A stretch of DNA of 64,000 nt, taken from assembly GCA_947247005.1 (NCBI GenBank), contig OX365945.1, positions 15,630,501 through 15,694,500 on the forward strand, written 5' to 3'. This stretch comes from Spisula solida. Lineage: Eukaryota; Mollusca; Bivalvia; Venerida; Mactridae. Under the pieces are notes generated by a model. That model saw nothing but the letters and a program-made list of their open reading frames with translations. It had not been told where the DNA came from and made no database searches. This document shows positions 1 to 11,895 of this stretch, one piece after another (position 1 is the first letter of the stretch; each line of letters begins with the position of its first letter). Both the position numbers and the translations under genes were made by a program.

Positions 1-385
1 GACATTTATTAAATTATTTTACATGTCGTAGTGTTTCTCGCTGTATCTGACCGTGTGGTCTGTAAAGTATCTGGTTAAAGGTGCCAGGACGCTGTGTATC
101 TGTGCTATACACAGGGTACATTAAAGAACCAGGGCTGGTATTTATAAAGCATCTTAGTAGAAAACTAAGAATTTTCTTAAAATCTTAAAATTTCCTTCAG
201 TGTATCAGCTAAATAATACAATTCTGATTATGAATTATTTACATACATTTTATGTATCATGTAGAGAGCTACTATAATCACATTGGAAACATGAGCTATT
301 CTTCAATTTGCAGGAAATATGTGCATTGTAATTTTTGTGCCCCCACACTTATTTATAAGTGGGGGGCATATATAGCATTGGTGCT

Positions 386-404
386 GTCCGTCCGTCCGTC
401 CGTA
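386..404. repeat. (GTCC)n microsatellite
   Basis: Four to five GTCC/GTCCGTAC units sit directly behind the opening hairpin of the enclosing element. The same placement recurs at about 19725, 23930, 36830, 37583 and 51370. Confidence 0.85.
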
Positions 405-603
405 CGTAACACAAATCTTGTGTGTTGAACTCCTCATAAACTACTGGGTAGAATTTCTTCAAACTTTCACAGATGAACAACCTCAATGTATAGATGACCG
501 TAAAGGAAGGATTTTTTACTGTGTCAATTTTGACCAGAGTTATGGCCCTTTGTTACTTTTACTATATACTCTATAGGGAAAAATCTTGTGTGTTGAACTC
601 CTC

Positions 604-757
604 TTAGAATATAACCTACATTATGAGCCAATGAAAACGCCGCATTTTGGCGGTTAACTGAAAATTTAATCATTAAAATTTTCTCTTCACAGACTTTACG
701 TCATGCGTTGGCGCTACTTTCTATCGGCCAATCAGAATGCAGAATGTTATATTCTAA
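604..757. mobile_element. 154-bp MITE with TTAGAATATAAC ends
   Basis: TTAGAATATAAC at 604-615 is matched by its exact reverse complement at 746-757. Inner bases also pair partly, including ATTGGC/GCCAAT stretches. The element sits inside a tandem unit of the surrounding GTCC-rich element. It has no coding potential. Confidence 0.6.
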
Positions 758-759
758 GT

Positions 760-3344
760 TAGTTAGAACATATTAAAGGGAATATTTACCGGTGACTTAA
801 ACTTTTGTGTAATAGTTCTATTCGGCATCATGATTGCATTCGCAACATTTTCCCCGAAATTCCCCGTACATTTAACTGTGTACAACCAATATTTCACGTC
901 CATTATTATACCTGTACGGAAACTTACGGAAATATCTCCGGAAAAGTCCGATGTTAGAAACGAAGCGTGTGACGTCACAATCGTGCTATTAACAAGATGT
1001 AGGACAGCGAAGATCTCCGACTCAGCTGATCTGGGAAGATAATATACGGTCCCTGAGCTAATGAAACGATAATTTCTTCGGATATAGATTATGATGGCAA
1101 TGACAATATTTTGCCGTATCAATTCAAACCTATTATTAATAAGGGAAATCATAATAACGGCGACGAAGAAATCTGCCAGACATTCACATTGTAAATATCG
1201 CTGACCGCATTGGCTACACGAACTGGTAATTGACCTTCCTGTCGATTTTGATTGACAGGTGGCATTAGCCAATCATATTGCAGCATTTCGGCTACGGTTT
1301 ATTGGTTTTTGTAGGTCAATGGAAATTGTGCAATATTTAATTAATAATGAAGAAATTCTTAATACATTGGCACGTTTAGAAACTAGAGAATTTCAACATA
1401 AATTGGTTGGTAGCGATGCCATGAAAGTAATTTATACACTAAATAAATTTATTAAACCCTGAGGTCCTCGGAAGTAAGAGATACATAATTATGTATATTT
1501 TCTCAAATATAGTCTGAGTTTGAAGCAATATCATTTATATTTTCCAAAAGAAAATGACAATCACGTGTTGAGAAACAAAAAGCTTCGTCTTTAATTTGAC
1601 TCTTTTAAAATATGTCATTTAAAGCCCTAGACACGTGAAAGTATGTTATTGTTTGTTATAAAATAAGAACACATAAAACCCAATTAACGAGAATGTGTGG
1701 ATTTTTCCATAAAAGCTGGTTTTATAATATTGAACATAATTATGTTGGTTTGGTCTATGTAATAGTTAAAAAGCTCTTTAGTTGATATCATTGCTGTACT
1801 CTATTGCATTCAATCTCTAAAGCATAATTATAAAAATATAGATTTAAAATTATATGTAAGGTCTAAGACAATTGAAAATCATGACGGATCGATGTAAGTT
1901 TATTTGAAAGTATCTATAGGCACGGAAATACATTAGACATTAGAGTGTATATCCGTGCTACAGGCCAGAGTACTGTCAGACATATATAATATTATGTATA
2001 CATTACTACAAATCGTATATAGCAACACTATCTGACCTTGCGAAAACTGCAATCAAAGTAACTGGTGACACATTGTTAATTGACAGTAAACTTAATCAGC
2101 AAGACACCGCGACCAGTCGTAGATCATAGAACCCCGACTGATTACCGCGGGATACCAACCTAAGCGATATCATCAAAGAATATAACACATTGGAATTTTA
2201 ACTGACTTATAATCTAGGACTTACATATTTAGCTCTGGTATAGTGGTGCATATAAAATATGTGTAGCTCAAATTATTGTACCTGACCCGACATTTATAAC
2301 GTTATGTAAGAAAGCGATAATTATGTGTTTTTATTGATAACGCGTGATTCTACATTGGTAATTAGTTTATTTGTTAACTGCCGATGGCAAACAATGTACA
2401 CATATTACACATATTATGGAAGTTGCAGTTAAATACAAGCTTGTCACTCTGTTGCTAGCAATCAACAAAATGTAAAACTATGTCACTGCTAAGCACATGG
2501 ATAACACCAAACACCAATAAAAACCCGAGGTAGAAAATCAGGAGACTGGTCTACTATACTATTATTTTAAAAAATTATGCACATTTGAATTTGATTATTA
2601 ATTAGCACACTAACATACTGACCGGGTACAAACGATGAAATGCTAGTTTATGGAATATTTCTTTACACAGTGTATATTTGTAAATATATCGCTGGCTTAG
2701 CTAGGGCTTAGCAATAGAAGATAGTAAGTACTATTTACGACCATATAAGACTCATGCATATTTAAACTCTGCACTACGAGGCGCTTCTTATGAGCCTATT
2801 TTCATGAAAATCGAAACTGGTCTCAGACACGGGTTTTTTCTTGTTTTCTCAAAATATTGATTCTGTACTTACAACCTTCAAATTCTAAGGCAGCGATATG
2901 TATTAACCCATTTTTACAATAAAAGATGCTTCTCTCAAGACAGGTAGTTAAATTTTCCCGATTTGCACAAAATTATAGTGATAGAAATCAAAAGAAACAT
3001 TCTGTTTGAGCGACAGATTAAACTGCGAGTACCGATTGTGACGTCACAGTCAGATTTTACGAAGATATATGAACGCGCTTCCGGAAATTTCCGATATCAG
3101 CGGTATCGGAAAATGTGCACTACGCCTATATGATTAGTCGACATAAACATCGTAAATACTCGTAAAATATCGGAATTCTCGTTTCTGATGTTAAAAATAG
3201 ACATTTATTGACCTAAATGTATAATGGAAACAAAGTCAGTCAATAGTCCCTTTAAGTAAATTTTAATGACTAAAAAGGACTTGCTTCGCTTCACTCGCTC
3301 CGCCCTTTTTAATCATTAAAATTTACTTAATATGTTCTAACTAT
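760..3344. mobile_element. 2.6-kb segment bounded by a 17-bp perfect inverted repeat
   Basis: TAGTTAGAACATATTAA at 760-776 recurs as its reverse complement at 3328-3344. Both arms also carry GTGACGTCAC, at 968-977 and 3038-3047, and similar CGGAAA-rich stretches, so the subterminal regions are diverged inverted copies. The longest open frames inside are under 170 codons and look random. I see no transposase, so this is a non-autonomous or heavily decayed DNA transposon. The 2690-2910 stretch belongs to a dispersed repeat also found at 19141-19640. Confidence 0.5.
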
Positions 3345-4501
3345 AACATAAACTACTAGGTGGAATTTCTTCAAACTTTCACAGATGAACAACCTCAATG
3401 TATAGATGATCGTAAAGGATGGAATTTTTGCTGTGTAAATTTTGACCAGAGTTATGGGCCTTTGTCACTTTTACTATATACCCTATAGTGAAAATCTTGT
3501 GTGTTGAACTCCTTAAACTACTGGGTGGAATTTCTTCAAATTTTCACAGATGAACAACCTCAATGTATAAATGACCTTAAAGGATGGAATTTTCGCTGTG
3601 TAAATCTTGACCAGAGTAATTGCCCTTTGTTACTTTTACCATATACCCTATAGTGAAAAATCTTGTATGTTGTACTCCTCACAAACTGTCGGATAGAATT
3701 TCTTCAAACTTTCACAGATTAATAATCTCAATGTATAGATGACTTTAAAGGATGGAATTTTTGTTGTGCAAATTTTTACCAGAATTGTTGCCCTTTGTTA
3801 CTTTTACTATATGATGGACCTTTGATATTTTTTTTTTATTAGAATTATTGTCCACAACGACACAAGGCTAAGAAATTGAATAATGATGTTACCTCAAACT
3901 GCTATTCTCTCTCCTTCCCCATTGTAAATGATATGTGCTATAAGGGGGGCACCCGTGTCATGGGACACATTTCTAGTTTTACTTAAGTCAAAATATTTAA
4001 GTTTTCCAATAAGATGCTTTATAAATACCAGCCCAGGATGCCTATTCAAATTAAGAGGTAGGTGCACTTCTGCAACTCTGTACTTGCTGGTACCTAATAT
4101 CTCTCTCACTGTTTGGGGGCTTCCTCTCAGCCTTAAACCTGATAGTGTGTAGAAAGAGACATGTAAATGACAGGAGAACTTCATTCTTCATTGATTACAG
4201 GTTGTGGAAACTTTTATGGTTGCAAGCACTCAGTCAACTCAGACAACACTATTGTGCATATATATCACCATTGATTATAAGATTGGCAACATCTATATGC
4301 AATCAGACAGGCAGGCATCAATGTACTTCCTACATGTATCTCCAAGTTTAATTGAGCTATGATCATGAAGAAATGTTTATCAGTATGCAAAGTTATGAAC
4401 TTGGGCTTTTCTTAAATGCTTTCAACAAGGTCCAGCAGAGTTGTGGTTCCTTGTTTGAAAACCTTTTTGTTGAATGTTTATGATTCTTATTTTGTTACTA
4501 G

Positions 4502-4804
4502 CGTGGAGATTATGATAGTGACTCTGAGGATAGTGGAAATGAACATAGAACTCTGCTATCAAAACAAGGATATACTGAAAGTGGCAAAGCATTGAATTCC
4601 ATCTCAGACCCCACCACATTGGATCAAGTTAACCTCTCTAAAACCACCACAACTGATCAAGTTAACCACTCGACCTCTGACAATGATGAAAAAGTCATCA
4701 CAGATGAACAAGTTAACCCCTCAATCTCTGACGTTGCTGAACATGTCCCCTTCACCACAGATGGACAAGCTAGTTTATTAGATTCTGTCAAAGCTGCAGA
4801 ACAG
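4502..4804 (+). CDS. Exon of an OTU/vertnin-like gene (first exon visible in window)
   Basis: An open exon of 101 codons lies between an AG acceptor (4500-4501) and a GT donor (4805). It starts and ends in phase 0. It encodes an acidic start (RGDYDSDSEDSGNEHR) and then a low-complexity stretch in which D/E-QVN-x-S recurs three times (LDQVNLS, TDQVNHS, DEQVNPS), ending KAAEQ. No methionine start precedes it in frame, so the N-terminus must lie in upstream exons outside or unrecognised within 1-4500. The support is the chain of four following exons whose phases fit exactly: 0, then 2/1, then 0, then 1/2. The exon alone has no recognisable domain. It is probably a disordered linker. Confidence 0.6.
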
Positions 4805-5069
4805 GTCAGTTAATGTTTGATGAATCTCTTATATTATATGCTGGAATGTATAGTATAACTTTGTGATCGCTATTTGTCTGTCTGTCTGTCACACTCATGA
4901 ACGCTTAGCCTTAAGTGGTCGCAGGTGTTGCCTATAACACAATAGAAACCTATTCCATTCACCATTAAACCACTTAATTCTTATGTATTTTAAATGGTCA
5001 TTCCTTTGATCTTAAGCAATGGATAGCAACTTAGGGGGTGTCCTTCCCTCCACCATTGCATGTGCACAC

Positions 5070-5295
5070 ACTAGAGGTCACATTTTTAACGAAATCTTTA
5101 TTAAACTTAGCCAAAATGACCATCTATACAAAATTTGGTTCCCTTTCGAAATTGGGTCATCCGAGGTAAAGAAAACTTCAATAGGTAAAATCAATGAAAA
5201 AGCTTGTGAATACACTGGAGGTCACCAATTTTGACCTCATCTACCCTAGAGGTCATAATTTAGGCATAATCTTTATGAAACTTTGACATGTGACG
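5070..5295 (+). repeat. Degenerate fragment of the AGGTCA-rich 145-bp repeat family
   Basis: Contains diverged copies of CACTAGAGGTCACA, CTTTATGAAAC and ATTGGGTCATCCGAGGT, as in the tandem units at 17.0-18.3 kb and 19.7-21.1 kb. The hairpin ends of those elements are missing. A short TTATTATTATTATCATCATC microsatellite follows at about 5350-5375. Confidence 0.6.
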
Positions 5296-5444
5296 GCCAA
5301 AATAAGTGTTAAGCTTGTGGAACATATTGAAAAGTTTTAAATAAAGTTGTTATTATTATTATCATCATCATTATTAATATGAACTAATGCACAGCATATT
5401 TTTAGCAGACTATGTCAGTTGTCAGCCCGATCAAAATGAAAATA

Positions 5445-6252
5445 CAGTAAAACCTCGTTATTTCGAGGACCCATCGGGACAAGTAAAATGCTCGAGTTAA
5501 GCCAGTTGCTCAAATTATCAGAATTATATGATGAATTGTTGTTAAGACTAAGTGTAACTGTGTTTTACCACGTACGTGTTTGGTGCGCTTATTTGGTTTG
5601 CAACTACGAATATCGTCATTGTTTATCAAGGCTACACGCATTTTGAGCCGTGCAGACATTCGTTGAATGTTACCTTTGTAGGTGACATCATGCATAGTGT
5701 TCTATTTGAGTGATCAAATATTCATTGTTTTGTGATTGTTTCTCTGACTTGGATAAGGTTAACATTGAGATCGGTGAATCATAAGAGTTACACGCGGCAT
5801 GAAAATTACTTTCACTATAACAAATGTTGACTCGTCATTAAATTTCTCATAGTTAACGCCTCGTAATTGATTAGTATTATTCAATCTTACCCTTTGACAC
5901 CTTTATCGTAGTCAAACAACCCATTTAAGTTTTGGGGGTTACGCTATTGTCATAAAATGTGATAATCACGATGTGTGAAAATCACAGACAGCAGCAACAT
6001 TAAATCTGACAATCGGAGGTGTGAAATTTCGATCCGATGATTGCCTCGAGATAAAGTAACTAATTATCGTTGAAAATAGTTGAATGGACTGACACCTGCG
6101 CTCGAATTAGACCGGATGCTCGTAATAACATTACTCGAATTAGAGGGATAAATTTATGTACAATATAGAGCAAATTCTTTGGGACTTTGAAATTTGCTCG
6201 AATTAAGCCGGTTGCTCGAATAATCGCTGCTCGTATTACCGAGGTTTTACTG
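5445..6252. mobile_element. pogo/Tigger-like non-autonomous element, TA duplicated
   Basis: The ends are inverted: CAGTAAAACCTCGTTATTTC at 5445 and the reverse complement of CAGTAAAACCTCGGTAATAC at 6252. They are flanked by TA on both sides (5443-5444, 6253-6254), the target of Tc1/mariner-group transposons. Inner blocks repeat TGCTCGAATTAAGCCGGTTGCTCG near both ends in opposite orientation. CAGT(G/A)AA(A/C)CC ends are typical of pogo/Tigger elements. No transposase frame survives in the 808 bp. Confidence 0.7.
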
Positions 6253-6519
6253 TATATCTGTTTGTGGATAATGCACGTTTTTCAATTTGTTTAATTCTAG
6301 GTCTACTTAATTCAGGGGTAACTAATTTAAAAATGAATAATTAGATATAATCACAGATAACTGATTTCAAATAGGCCTAATTTGATATTTTACCTTTTTA
6401 TAATGGGTTGCATGAGCATACCAGCCAGTACTTTTGTTCAAAAGAAAAGGTTTTTTGACGATTTTGGAGGGATTTTTTATTACATTTTGGCGAGGAATTA
6501 CGAAAATGCATTCATTTTA

Positions 6520-7249
6520 TAGTCCGTTAGCGACTAGGCTGGACCCCCATAAACCTTAAATATCTTAAAAAGTACAATGTCAATTAGAATAAAAATTGGT
6601 ATATCTTCATAAATCAACCTTACCAACTCTCATAAATTAAAACAGAATTTTTGATCCACAGAAAAGTGTACTTTGCATTTACTTCCAATGTAAAATTTTA
6701 AGTCTAAAACAGGGTAAATACGTATGAGTGATTAAAGTGACTGGAACAGCAAAGGTAAGCAAATTAGTCCAATATAACTGTACATCGAGTAACACACCAG
6801 TGACGATTGCAAATATATAATGAGGCCCATACATCAAAGTATATGTGTTTTATGTTTAAGCTCACCTCAAGACTCAACATTTGTTTGTACAAATGATCAT
6901 TACAATCAGAAGGTGGGCCTCAACTATATACACATTGATGACCAGTCAAATGTAGGTCAAAGTGATCCAAATATGTCCGTTACAGTTATTACTAATACAA
7001 TAGCATTAGTCTAACTACCTGAATGTAATGGCTTATTTTACTCCCTGTCCATTTATTGATTAAAATACAAAATTTAATACATTAGACCCAATGGGGAAAA
7101 AATTAATGAGTTCGTAAAAAAATCTAAGATTTAAACGCAGAGTTGGTAAAGGTAATTCAGTGTACCATACCAAATTTCAATCAAATTTCATAATTTCTTT
7201 AAAAGATATCCAATGTTTATGGGGGTCCAGCCTAGTCGCTAACAGACTA
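6520..7249. mobile_element. 730-bp inverted-repeat element, TA flanked
   Basis: The ends form a roughly 50-bp inverted repeat. TAGTCCGTTAGCGACTAGGC and CTGGACCCCCATAAAC at 6520 onward are matched by the reverse complement of 7200-7249 with few differences. TA flanks both sides (6518-6519, 7250-7251). The interior has no long open frame. The ends resemble those of the 60396-62470 element (TAGTCCAGTTAGGATA), so the two may share a superfamily. Confidence 0.6.
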
Positions 7250-7251
7250 TA

Positions 7252-8245
7252 CTTACTTTACAATAACCTACAACTACGATGTGGAATTATCACCGTCCAA
7301 TACCCGAAACGGACTTTATACTAATTGTATTGCAAAGGGAAGTAACCGCTTTGCAAAGGGAAGTAACCAGAACATGTGTCGTTTTTATTAGATTTTCTTA
7401 AGATTGGTGATGTTTCGCACATATGAACGATTCCCGCTCGACTTACTTCGTAATCTCAGAATAATCATGTGTCTCATAACAGTTTGTAGGATCGTTTATG
7501 CAATAAAAATGTTAAAATTTCCTTCCGAAGTGGGCAAAAAAACGGCTGCCTTTTTTCGCTCCCTGAACTATAGCAAAGGGTGTGTCCCATCTCTTCGGGT
7601 TGCACAGCAACCATGGAAGACTGATAATTATTATTTTTTCTTTTCTAGATAGGGGCCTACTCTAGCTTTTGGAATATTTTTAAACATCATTAAAAAATAA
7701 AAGAAAATTTATGAGCTACAGAATATCGCATTTTAGATAACTTTTGTTATTCAATTGGTAGCCATTTTTCAGTAACGTTCCGTCACTGTGGAATAATTTT
7801 TACAATGTGACACAAATTTTCAGATCCATTAGTGAATTCAAACTCTGACCAAACCACGTGCACAGGTGTTAACATAAACCGGATCTTATCCGTTGGCCTT
7901 CGGCCAAGGTATAGTCAGCTATTATTACTGTAAAATCATAAATATCTGTGGGGGATATGATTTCATAGATGACCTTAACCACAAACTTAAATCCCCATTG
8001 AATAATTATACCCATAAATAATGTCAAATTTATGGAGGCTGTCATACTTACTCTCAAGTTCAGTCAGGTATAAGACTGGTTTTCCGGAAGTTTACTTGCA
8101 TGTATCAACATGTAATGAAACAATTATTATATCTATTTTCAGGACCTGATGGTGGCTTAAAAATTATGTATTATATTTAGTCGGCATTCAACTAGCAAAA
8201 TTTTAATTCATAAATGAATTATCAATTGATCATATTTATTTTCAG
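7252..8245. other. Intron sequence, no gene seen
   Basis: The stretch is AT-rich intron. It holds a short tandem duplication (TTTGCAAAGGGAAGTAACC twice, about 7330-7370) and a small hairpin, TTGGCCTTCGGCCAA, near 7893-7907. Nothing else can be supported. Confidence 0.6.
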
Positions 8246-8388
8246 ACAGCTGCTGAAGGCTTGGCAAAGCTTTCTAAGTGTGCTGATTTCTGTTGGTTTA
8301 AAAGAGAATGTTCAAGGACAGAAAAACCATTTATTGATATAGGAGCAGATTTGCCTAACCTCGAGCATTGCCCTACAAAGACTTATCA
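8246..8388 (+). CDS. Second visible exon: Cys-rich segment of the OTU/vertnin-like gene
   Basis: The exon follows TTTATTTTCAG and ends before GTAAGT, a strong consensus donor. It reads in phase from the previous exon and leaves two bases (CA), which the next exon completes to a Gln codon. It encodes TAAEGLAKLSKCADFCWF, then KRECSRTEKPFIDIGADLP and NLEHCPTKTY. Four cysteines in about 30 residues suggest a small metal-binding or structural segment preceding the globular domain. I do not recognise a named zinc-finger class. Confidence 0.65.
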
Positions 8389-9006
8389 GTAAGTTTTTGA
8401 GTACTCTATCCCTGAAATAAATCAATTATGACCTTCATGGTTAAGCGTCAGAACAACAAACTGTTTTATAACAAAAGGTATACTACAGCTTTTGAATATT
8501 CTATTCCGATTCTAAAATGATTTAAATATGCAATCACATGTTAAGCCAGTCTTACTTTGCTAGAGTATGGTGTTTACTTTACTAGTTTACCTGCATGACA
8601 TCATAAATGGAATACCTGCCACGATCAGTAAATCGAACGTTATACAACAGTGAAATTTATTCTTTGTCTATATAGGCAAAATATGTCTTATAACAAGAAC
8701 ATGTTTTTGAAATAGATTCCATGGTCTTTGTCAGAATTTCTCATATTTTTAGCTTGACTTTTTATACGCCCGCTGAAAACGGGACGTATTATGTGAACAC
8801 CCTTGGTGGGCGTGCGGGTGGGCGTGCGGGCGGGCGGCGGCGTCCAGTAATTTGTCTGTACTCTAGCGCAAACAATTTTCATCCGATCATCTTCAAACTT
8901 GCTGACAATGCTTATGGGCATAATATCTAGGCCAAGTTCGAATATAGGCCAAATCGGCCTAGGCCTTATTGGGTTATGGTCCTTTAATTACCAAATAAGT
9001 ATGAAA

Positions 9007-9020
9007 TTGGCCTTGTCTGT
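9007..9020. repeat. Left target-site duplication of the RTE-type LINE
   Basis: TTGGCCTTGTCTGT precedes the LINE's 3' microsatellite tail here and recurs at 12149-12162, directly after its 5' end. The sequence belongs to the 161-bp satellite unit, so the empty site can be predicted exactly. Confidence 0.85.
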
Positions 9021-9088
9021 TACTTACTTACTTATTCCTCTTCATCCCTTCTGGGACATAGGGCCTCTATCACAGCTCGCCAGCGGAC

Positions 9089-11017
9089 TCAGTCTAAAGC
9101 CACCTGCTTGGCTTCCCTCCATGTCATCCTAATCTTCTGTAGTTCCGCATTCAAAGTTCTTCGCCATGACATGACTGGTCGACCTCTCTTTCTGTTTCCT
9201 TGTGGGTTCCAGTCAAGAGACTGGCGTGCTATGGAAGACTGGTCCCTTCTTAGTGTGTGACCAACCCGCCTCCACTTCCGTCGCTTTATCTCGTCAACAA
9301 TGGGGCTCTGTTTTGTTCGTCGCCACAGTTCTTGGTTGGTGATTCTATCTGGCCACCTGATATGTAGTATCTGTCTGAGGCAGGTATTTATGAACACTTG
9401 GAGTTTGTTGTCTAGCCTGTTTGTATGTCTCCAAGTTTCCGATCCATACAACAGTACTGTCTTTACGTTTGATTCGAACAGTCTCAGCTTTGTCTTGAGA
9501 TGGATGGACCTGCTGTTCCAGATTGGTCTCAGAGTGGCAAATGCATGTCGGGCCTTGTTGATTCTGGCCTGTATGTCCTCCTCTGTACCTCCTGTCTTGC
9601 AGACTACACTGCCTAGATATGTGAACAGGGATACATCTTCCACAGCTTCTCCTTCCAATGTGATTGGCGTATCCTGGCCTGTAAATAGTCTTAGGCTCTT
9701 GGTCTTCTTTGAATTCACTTCCAGCCCAGTGCGTCCAGCCACAGTCTGAAGACGTTCGGTCTTCTTTTGCATGTCCTGGAAAGTGTGTGACAGTAGGCCA
9801 ATGTCGTCAGCGAAGTCTAGGTCCTCAAGGCGTGTTATTAGAGTCCATTGTATGCCTCTTGGTTGGTCTGTTGTTGTCCTCATCACCCAATCTATCACTA
9901 TAGAGAAAATTAGTGGGGACAGTAGACATCCTTGGCTCACTCCACAGTCGACCCTGAAGGGAGATGATAGCTCCATGTCGTGGATGACTTGACAGGTTGT
10001 ATTGTTGTACATACTTCGAATAATGCTTACAATCTTCTCTGGTATACCATAGTGGCGTAAAATTGTCCAGATGACTGTCCTGTCTATCATGTCGAACGCC
10101 TTCTTGTAATCAATAAAGTTGATATACAATGAGGATTGCCATTCTCGGGACTGTTCGATGATGATCCGGAGTGTAGCTATCTGGTCTGTGCAAGATCTCC
10201 CAGCTCTGAAGCCCGCCTGCTCATCCCTCAGTTTAGTGTCTACTGCAGATCTAATTCTCTCCAGAATGATCCGTGTGAGGACTTTACTTGGTATTGACAG
10301 CAGCTGTATTCCTCTCCAGTTGTGGCAATTGCTGAGGTCTCCTTTCTTTGGAAGTTTGACTATGTGGCCATTCCGCCATTCATTAGGCACTTCTTCTTTA
10401 TCCCAAACCGACTGTAGCAGATCTATCATGATGTTTGCAGTTGTTTCAGCTGATAACTTCAATGCTTCGGGTGGGATGCTGTCGGGACCAGGGGCTTTAC
10501 CATTCTTTAGCTTATTGATAGCGTGTACCACCTCTTGTCTGTTGATGGGTCCAGTGTTGATATCAAGGTCTGTTCCATCCTCGAGCTGTGGAGGATCTTG
10601 TACCGAGGAGCCAGTCAGTAGTGTGTGGAAGTGATCTCTCCACCTGTTCCTCTGGTCAACTGGATTCGCCAAGATGTCTCCATTGGTATCACGCACTGGT
10701 TTGTTGGTGTTTTCCTGTCGTCCTGTCAGCTGCTTCGTGATGTTGTACAGGGTCCTCATGTCATTCTTGCTTGCTGCTGTTTGGGCCTCTTCTGCCAATT
10801 TGTCAATCTTTTTCCTCTTAATAATATCTTGTTTTGAACTTTCTTTACTTCTTTGTTGATGGTGGTATATTGCTGTCTTATAGCTTGTGTTTGCACTCTC
10901 GTTCTCGCTTGGTTCAATCGTTGTCGCACTGACCGTCTCTCTTCTATCTTCTTGATTGTACTTTCTGACAGCCATGGTTTGTAGGTACGTCGTTGAAATC
11001 CTAACTCCTCCTCGCAT
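9089..11017 (-). pseudogene. RTE-type reverse transcriptase part (frame-broken)
   Basis: The open frame has 642 codons, but only the part from about 10830 downwards is in the genuine RT frame; the first 60 or so residues read another frame of the linker. Motifs in order: EVVHAINKLKNGKAPGPD (RT entry region), FIDYKKAFD (palm motif A), GVSQGCLLSP, and LDFADDIGLL with the catalytic FADD at 9804-9815. It continues through TYLGS, LLYGSETW, KRRKWRRVGHTLRR and RKRGRPVMSW, the conserved tail of this LINE group. It ends at TGA (9089-9091). Reading on gives VRWRAVIEALCPRRDEEE and TAA, so the TGA probably replaced a CGA arginine codon. The enzyme would have copied element RNA at a nicked target. Confidence 0.85.
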
Positions 11018-11205
11018 GTGGTGGTGAAGGTGCTACTCACCCTTTCCCATTTCTTTTCTAGGGAGCCATCTTCGATATCTGCCAGAGCTTGGAAGCGGTT
11101 GTTGAGAGCGAGTGTAAAACTCCGTTGTTTCTCACCTCTCAGATTCGATGTGTCAAATCGTGGATGGCGTTCCATTCCTGTTCTTCTGATGCTGGCAATC
11201 CGCAC
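10756..11205 (-). pseudogene. RTE-type LINE linker between endonuclease and RT
   Basis: This frame continues that of the endonuclease after the TAA at 11257-11259. It encodes a basic linker: RHPRFDTSNLRGEKQRSF, then a Trp- and Glu-rich stretch (KPWLSESTIKKIEERR) common between the EN and RT domains of RTE elements. Near 10830 the homology passes to the other frame (DIIKRKKIDKLAEEAQ), which marks a one-base shift. The last 25 residues of this frame are therefore artefactual. Confidence 0.7.
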
Positions 11206-11256
11206 CTGAAGCTTAGCGATAACAAGCTCGTGGTCGGTTGCTACATCTGCTCCTCT

Positions 11257-11895
11257 TTACACTCTGACATCCGTGAGGGTCCTTCTCCATCTCCTTGAAA
11301 TGGCTACATGGTCAATCTGGTTCTTCACTGACATATCGGGGGAGGTCCATGTCTCCTTGTGAATGGTCTTGTGTGGGATGACAGTCCCACCAATGATAAA
11401 ATCATTCTGCCCACAAAAATCAGTGAAGAGTTCCCCATTCTCGTTCATGTCACCCAGTCCCTCCTTTCCCATGATGAGCTCTCTACCAGCATTATCACTA
11501 CCCACTTTGGCATTTATGTCACCCATTACTATGATGATATCCCTCTTAGGAGTTCTGTCCAGTACGCTCTGAAGACAGTTGTAGAAGTCTTCCTTTGCTT
11601 CCTGATCTGCGACATTTGTTGGGGCGTAGCATTGTATGATGGTAACTTCTTGGAATTTGGACTTGAACCTAGCTGTCAGTATTCTTTCACTGATTGGCTC
11701 CCATCCAATCAAGCTTCTAAGTGAGTGTTTGGTCAATAGCAGTCCAACTCCATTTCTATGTGCATCATTCTCATTTGGAGGTCCAGAGTATAGAAGTGTG
11801 TGGCCAGAGGCTAAGGTTACTTTCCCAGCTGTTGTCCAACGAACCTCGCTTAATCCCAATATCCCTAACTGGTATCTGTCCATTTCTCTAGCCAC
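11257..11895 (-). pseudogene. RTE-type apurinic endonuclease domain (truncated by stops)
   Basis: The 212-codon open frame shows the AP-endonuclease series: LGLSEVRW (catalytic Glu), GVGLLL, IQCYAPTN, VMGDINAKVG (Asp-x-Asn), HKETWTSPD and QIDHVAIS (Asp-His). The true domain starts upstream. Reading back from the ATG gives NVRTLYETGRAAQVARE preceded by TAG at 11935-11937, where RTE proteins normally have Trp in WNVRTL; this is a TGG to TAG change. The frame ends at TAA (11257-11259), inside the usual VRVxRGADV.xDHxLV sequence. It would nick target DNA to prime reverse transcription. Confidence 0.85.

Larger units (their letters stand above)
338..3977. mobile_element. GTCC-rich bivalve element with ~160-bp tandem units, interrupted
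   Basis: The element opens with a short hairpin (CCCCCAC, then GTGGGGGG), followed by a GTCC run and tandem units containing AAACTACTGGGTGGAATTTC and CAACCTCAATGTATAGATGA. Units are visible at about 413-600, 3345-3490, 3490-3660 and 3660-3800. It closes with GGGGGGCACCCGTGTC and GGGACACATT. This hairpin, microsatellite, tandem core and hairpin layout resembles non-autonomous Helitron-like or pearl elements of bivalves. It is interrupted between about 603 and 3345 by two further inverted-repeat elements. Confidence 0.6.
132..4034. mobile_element. Short inverted-repeat element (MITE) split by later insertions
   Basis: A 25-bp perfect inverted repeat, beginning GGGCTGGTATTTATAAAG, lies at 132-156 and 4010-4034. 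Its arms (to about 337, and from about 3978) match the two halves of an uninterrupted 255-bp copy at 24406-24660, so this copy was about 250 bp before the interior was inserted. It has no coding capacity. A 5.5-kb element at 44608-50089 has closely related ends. The superfamily is not clear and no convincing target duplication is visible. Confidence 0.7.

Noticed and set aside
763..1272. 169-codon minus-strand frame and the plus-strand frame 830-1042
   Set aside because: They lie in the end of an inverted-repeat element and no motif is visible. Probably chance frames.
1259..1462. 67-codon frame ending LARLETREFQHKLVG...NKFIKP as an exon of the host gene
   Set aside because: No splice sites in the right phase could be shown, and it lies inside a transposon-like segment. 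It was not added.
9300..10634. Long plus-strand frames over the RTE element
   Set aside because: Antisense shadows of the minus-strand reverse transcriptase, which carries the recognisable motifs.
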